From: Bacillus gobiensis
GTDB taxonomy: Bacteria; Bacillota; Bacilli; Bacillales; Bacillaceae
Direction of reading: 5' to 3'
DNA length: 64,000 nucleotides
NCBI RefSeq assembly: GCF_001278705.1
Contig: NZ_CP012600.1
Location: forward strand, 2,977,917-3,041,916
The notes below the pieces were generated by a model, which was given only the letters and a program-made list of their open reading frames with translations, was not told where the DNA came from and did not search any database. Position numbers and translations under genes: made by a program. Below, piece after piece: positions 63,952-64,000 of the stretch; within the stretch, counting starts at the first letter, position 1, and the number at the start of each line of letters is the position of its first letter.

Positions 63952-64000
63952 TTCTTCACGCCCACTCTTCTGAAATTAAAAAGTATAACCACTTATCTTT

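Overview
The window reads as a chromosomal segment of a spore-forming, low-to-mid GC Gram-positive bacterium of the family Bacillaceae (Bacillus in the broad sense). Reasons: sporulation genes (spoIID, spoIIR, spo0F, racA, pbpG), a RpoE delta subunit, two MurA paralogues, AGGAGG-type ribosome binding sites with frequent GTG and TTG starts, and a gene order matching, from memory, the ywm-ywl-ywk-ywj-ywi-ywh arc of the Bacillus subtilis chromosome. I cannot name the species.

Layout. 1-4.6 kb (minus strand): 5' part of moaA, then spoIID, murAA, ywmB and ywzB. 4.7-12.1 kb: the F1Fo ATP synthase operon atpIBEFHAGDC behind a strong sigma-A promoter that contains a perfect inverted repeat; between promoter and atpI lies what looks like a frameshifted atpZ relic. 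12.3-18.5 kb: upp, glyA (with a PurR-type operator), ywlG, rpiB, ywlE, mntP, ywlC, ywlB; the ywlB-ywlC junction carries a dense cluster of DnaA boxes. 18.5-25.9 kb: spoIIR, a small secreted peptide, prmC-prfA, ywkD, racA, and a malate transporter/malic enzyme pair. 26.3-29.3 kb is accessory: an alpha/beta hydrolase lacking its nucleophile serine, a DinB-fold protein, a DUF899 thioredoxin-like protein, and a GNAT acetyltransferase. 29.5-40.5 kb: tdk, rpmE, rho, glpX, murAB, tal, fbaA, spo0F, ywjG, a HEAT-like protein, and pyrG with a CTP-sensing type leader. 40.5-46.6 kb: rpoE, fadF (with a FadR-type operator), a degenerate HPr-like protein, a GNAT, argS-ywiB.

46.6-57.7 kb is the second accessory stretch: a broken Nudix gene, an M20 peptidase, a 0.4-kb array of about 20-bp tandem repeats, an apparent operon (amidohydrolase, two peptide-ABC ATPases, two permeases, binding lipoprotein), and an APC permease. 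57.7-64 kb: speE, pbpG, ywhD, ywhC, a TRIC/UPF0126 channel, and a HAD phosphatase.

Themes: cell-wall synthesis and remodelling tied to sporulation (MurAA/AB, SpoIID, PbpG), sporulation control (Spo0F, SpoIIR, RacA) with recognisable sigma-H, sigma-F and sigma-E promoters, energy and central carbon metabolism (ATP synthase, FbaA, GlpX, Tal, malic enzyme), nucleotide supply (Upp, Tdk, PyrG), and translation/transcription factors (PrfA, PrmC, ArgS, L31, Rho, RpoE). No tRNA, rRNA, CRISPR array, insertion sequence or prophage was seen. I did not find a clearly new multi-gene system; the strongest non-routine signals are regulatory DNA (DnaA-box cluster, ATP-operon palindrome, pyrG leader), the decayed atpZ, the serine-less hydrolase and the tandem-repeat array.
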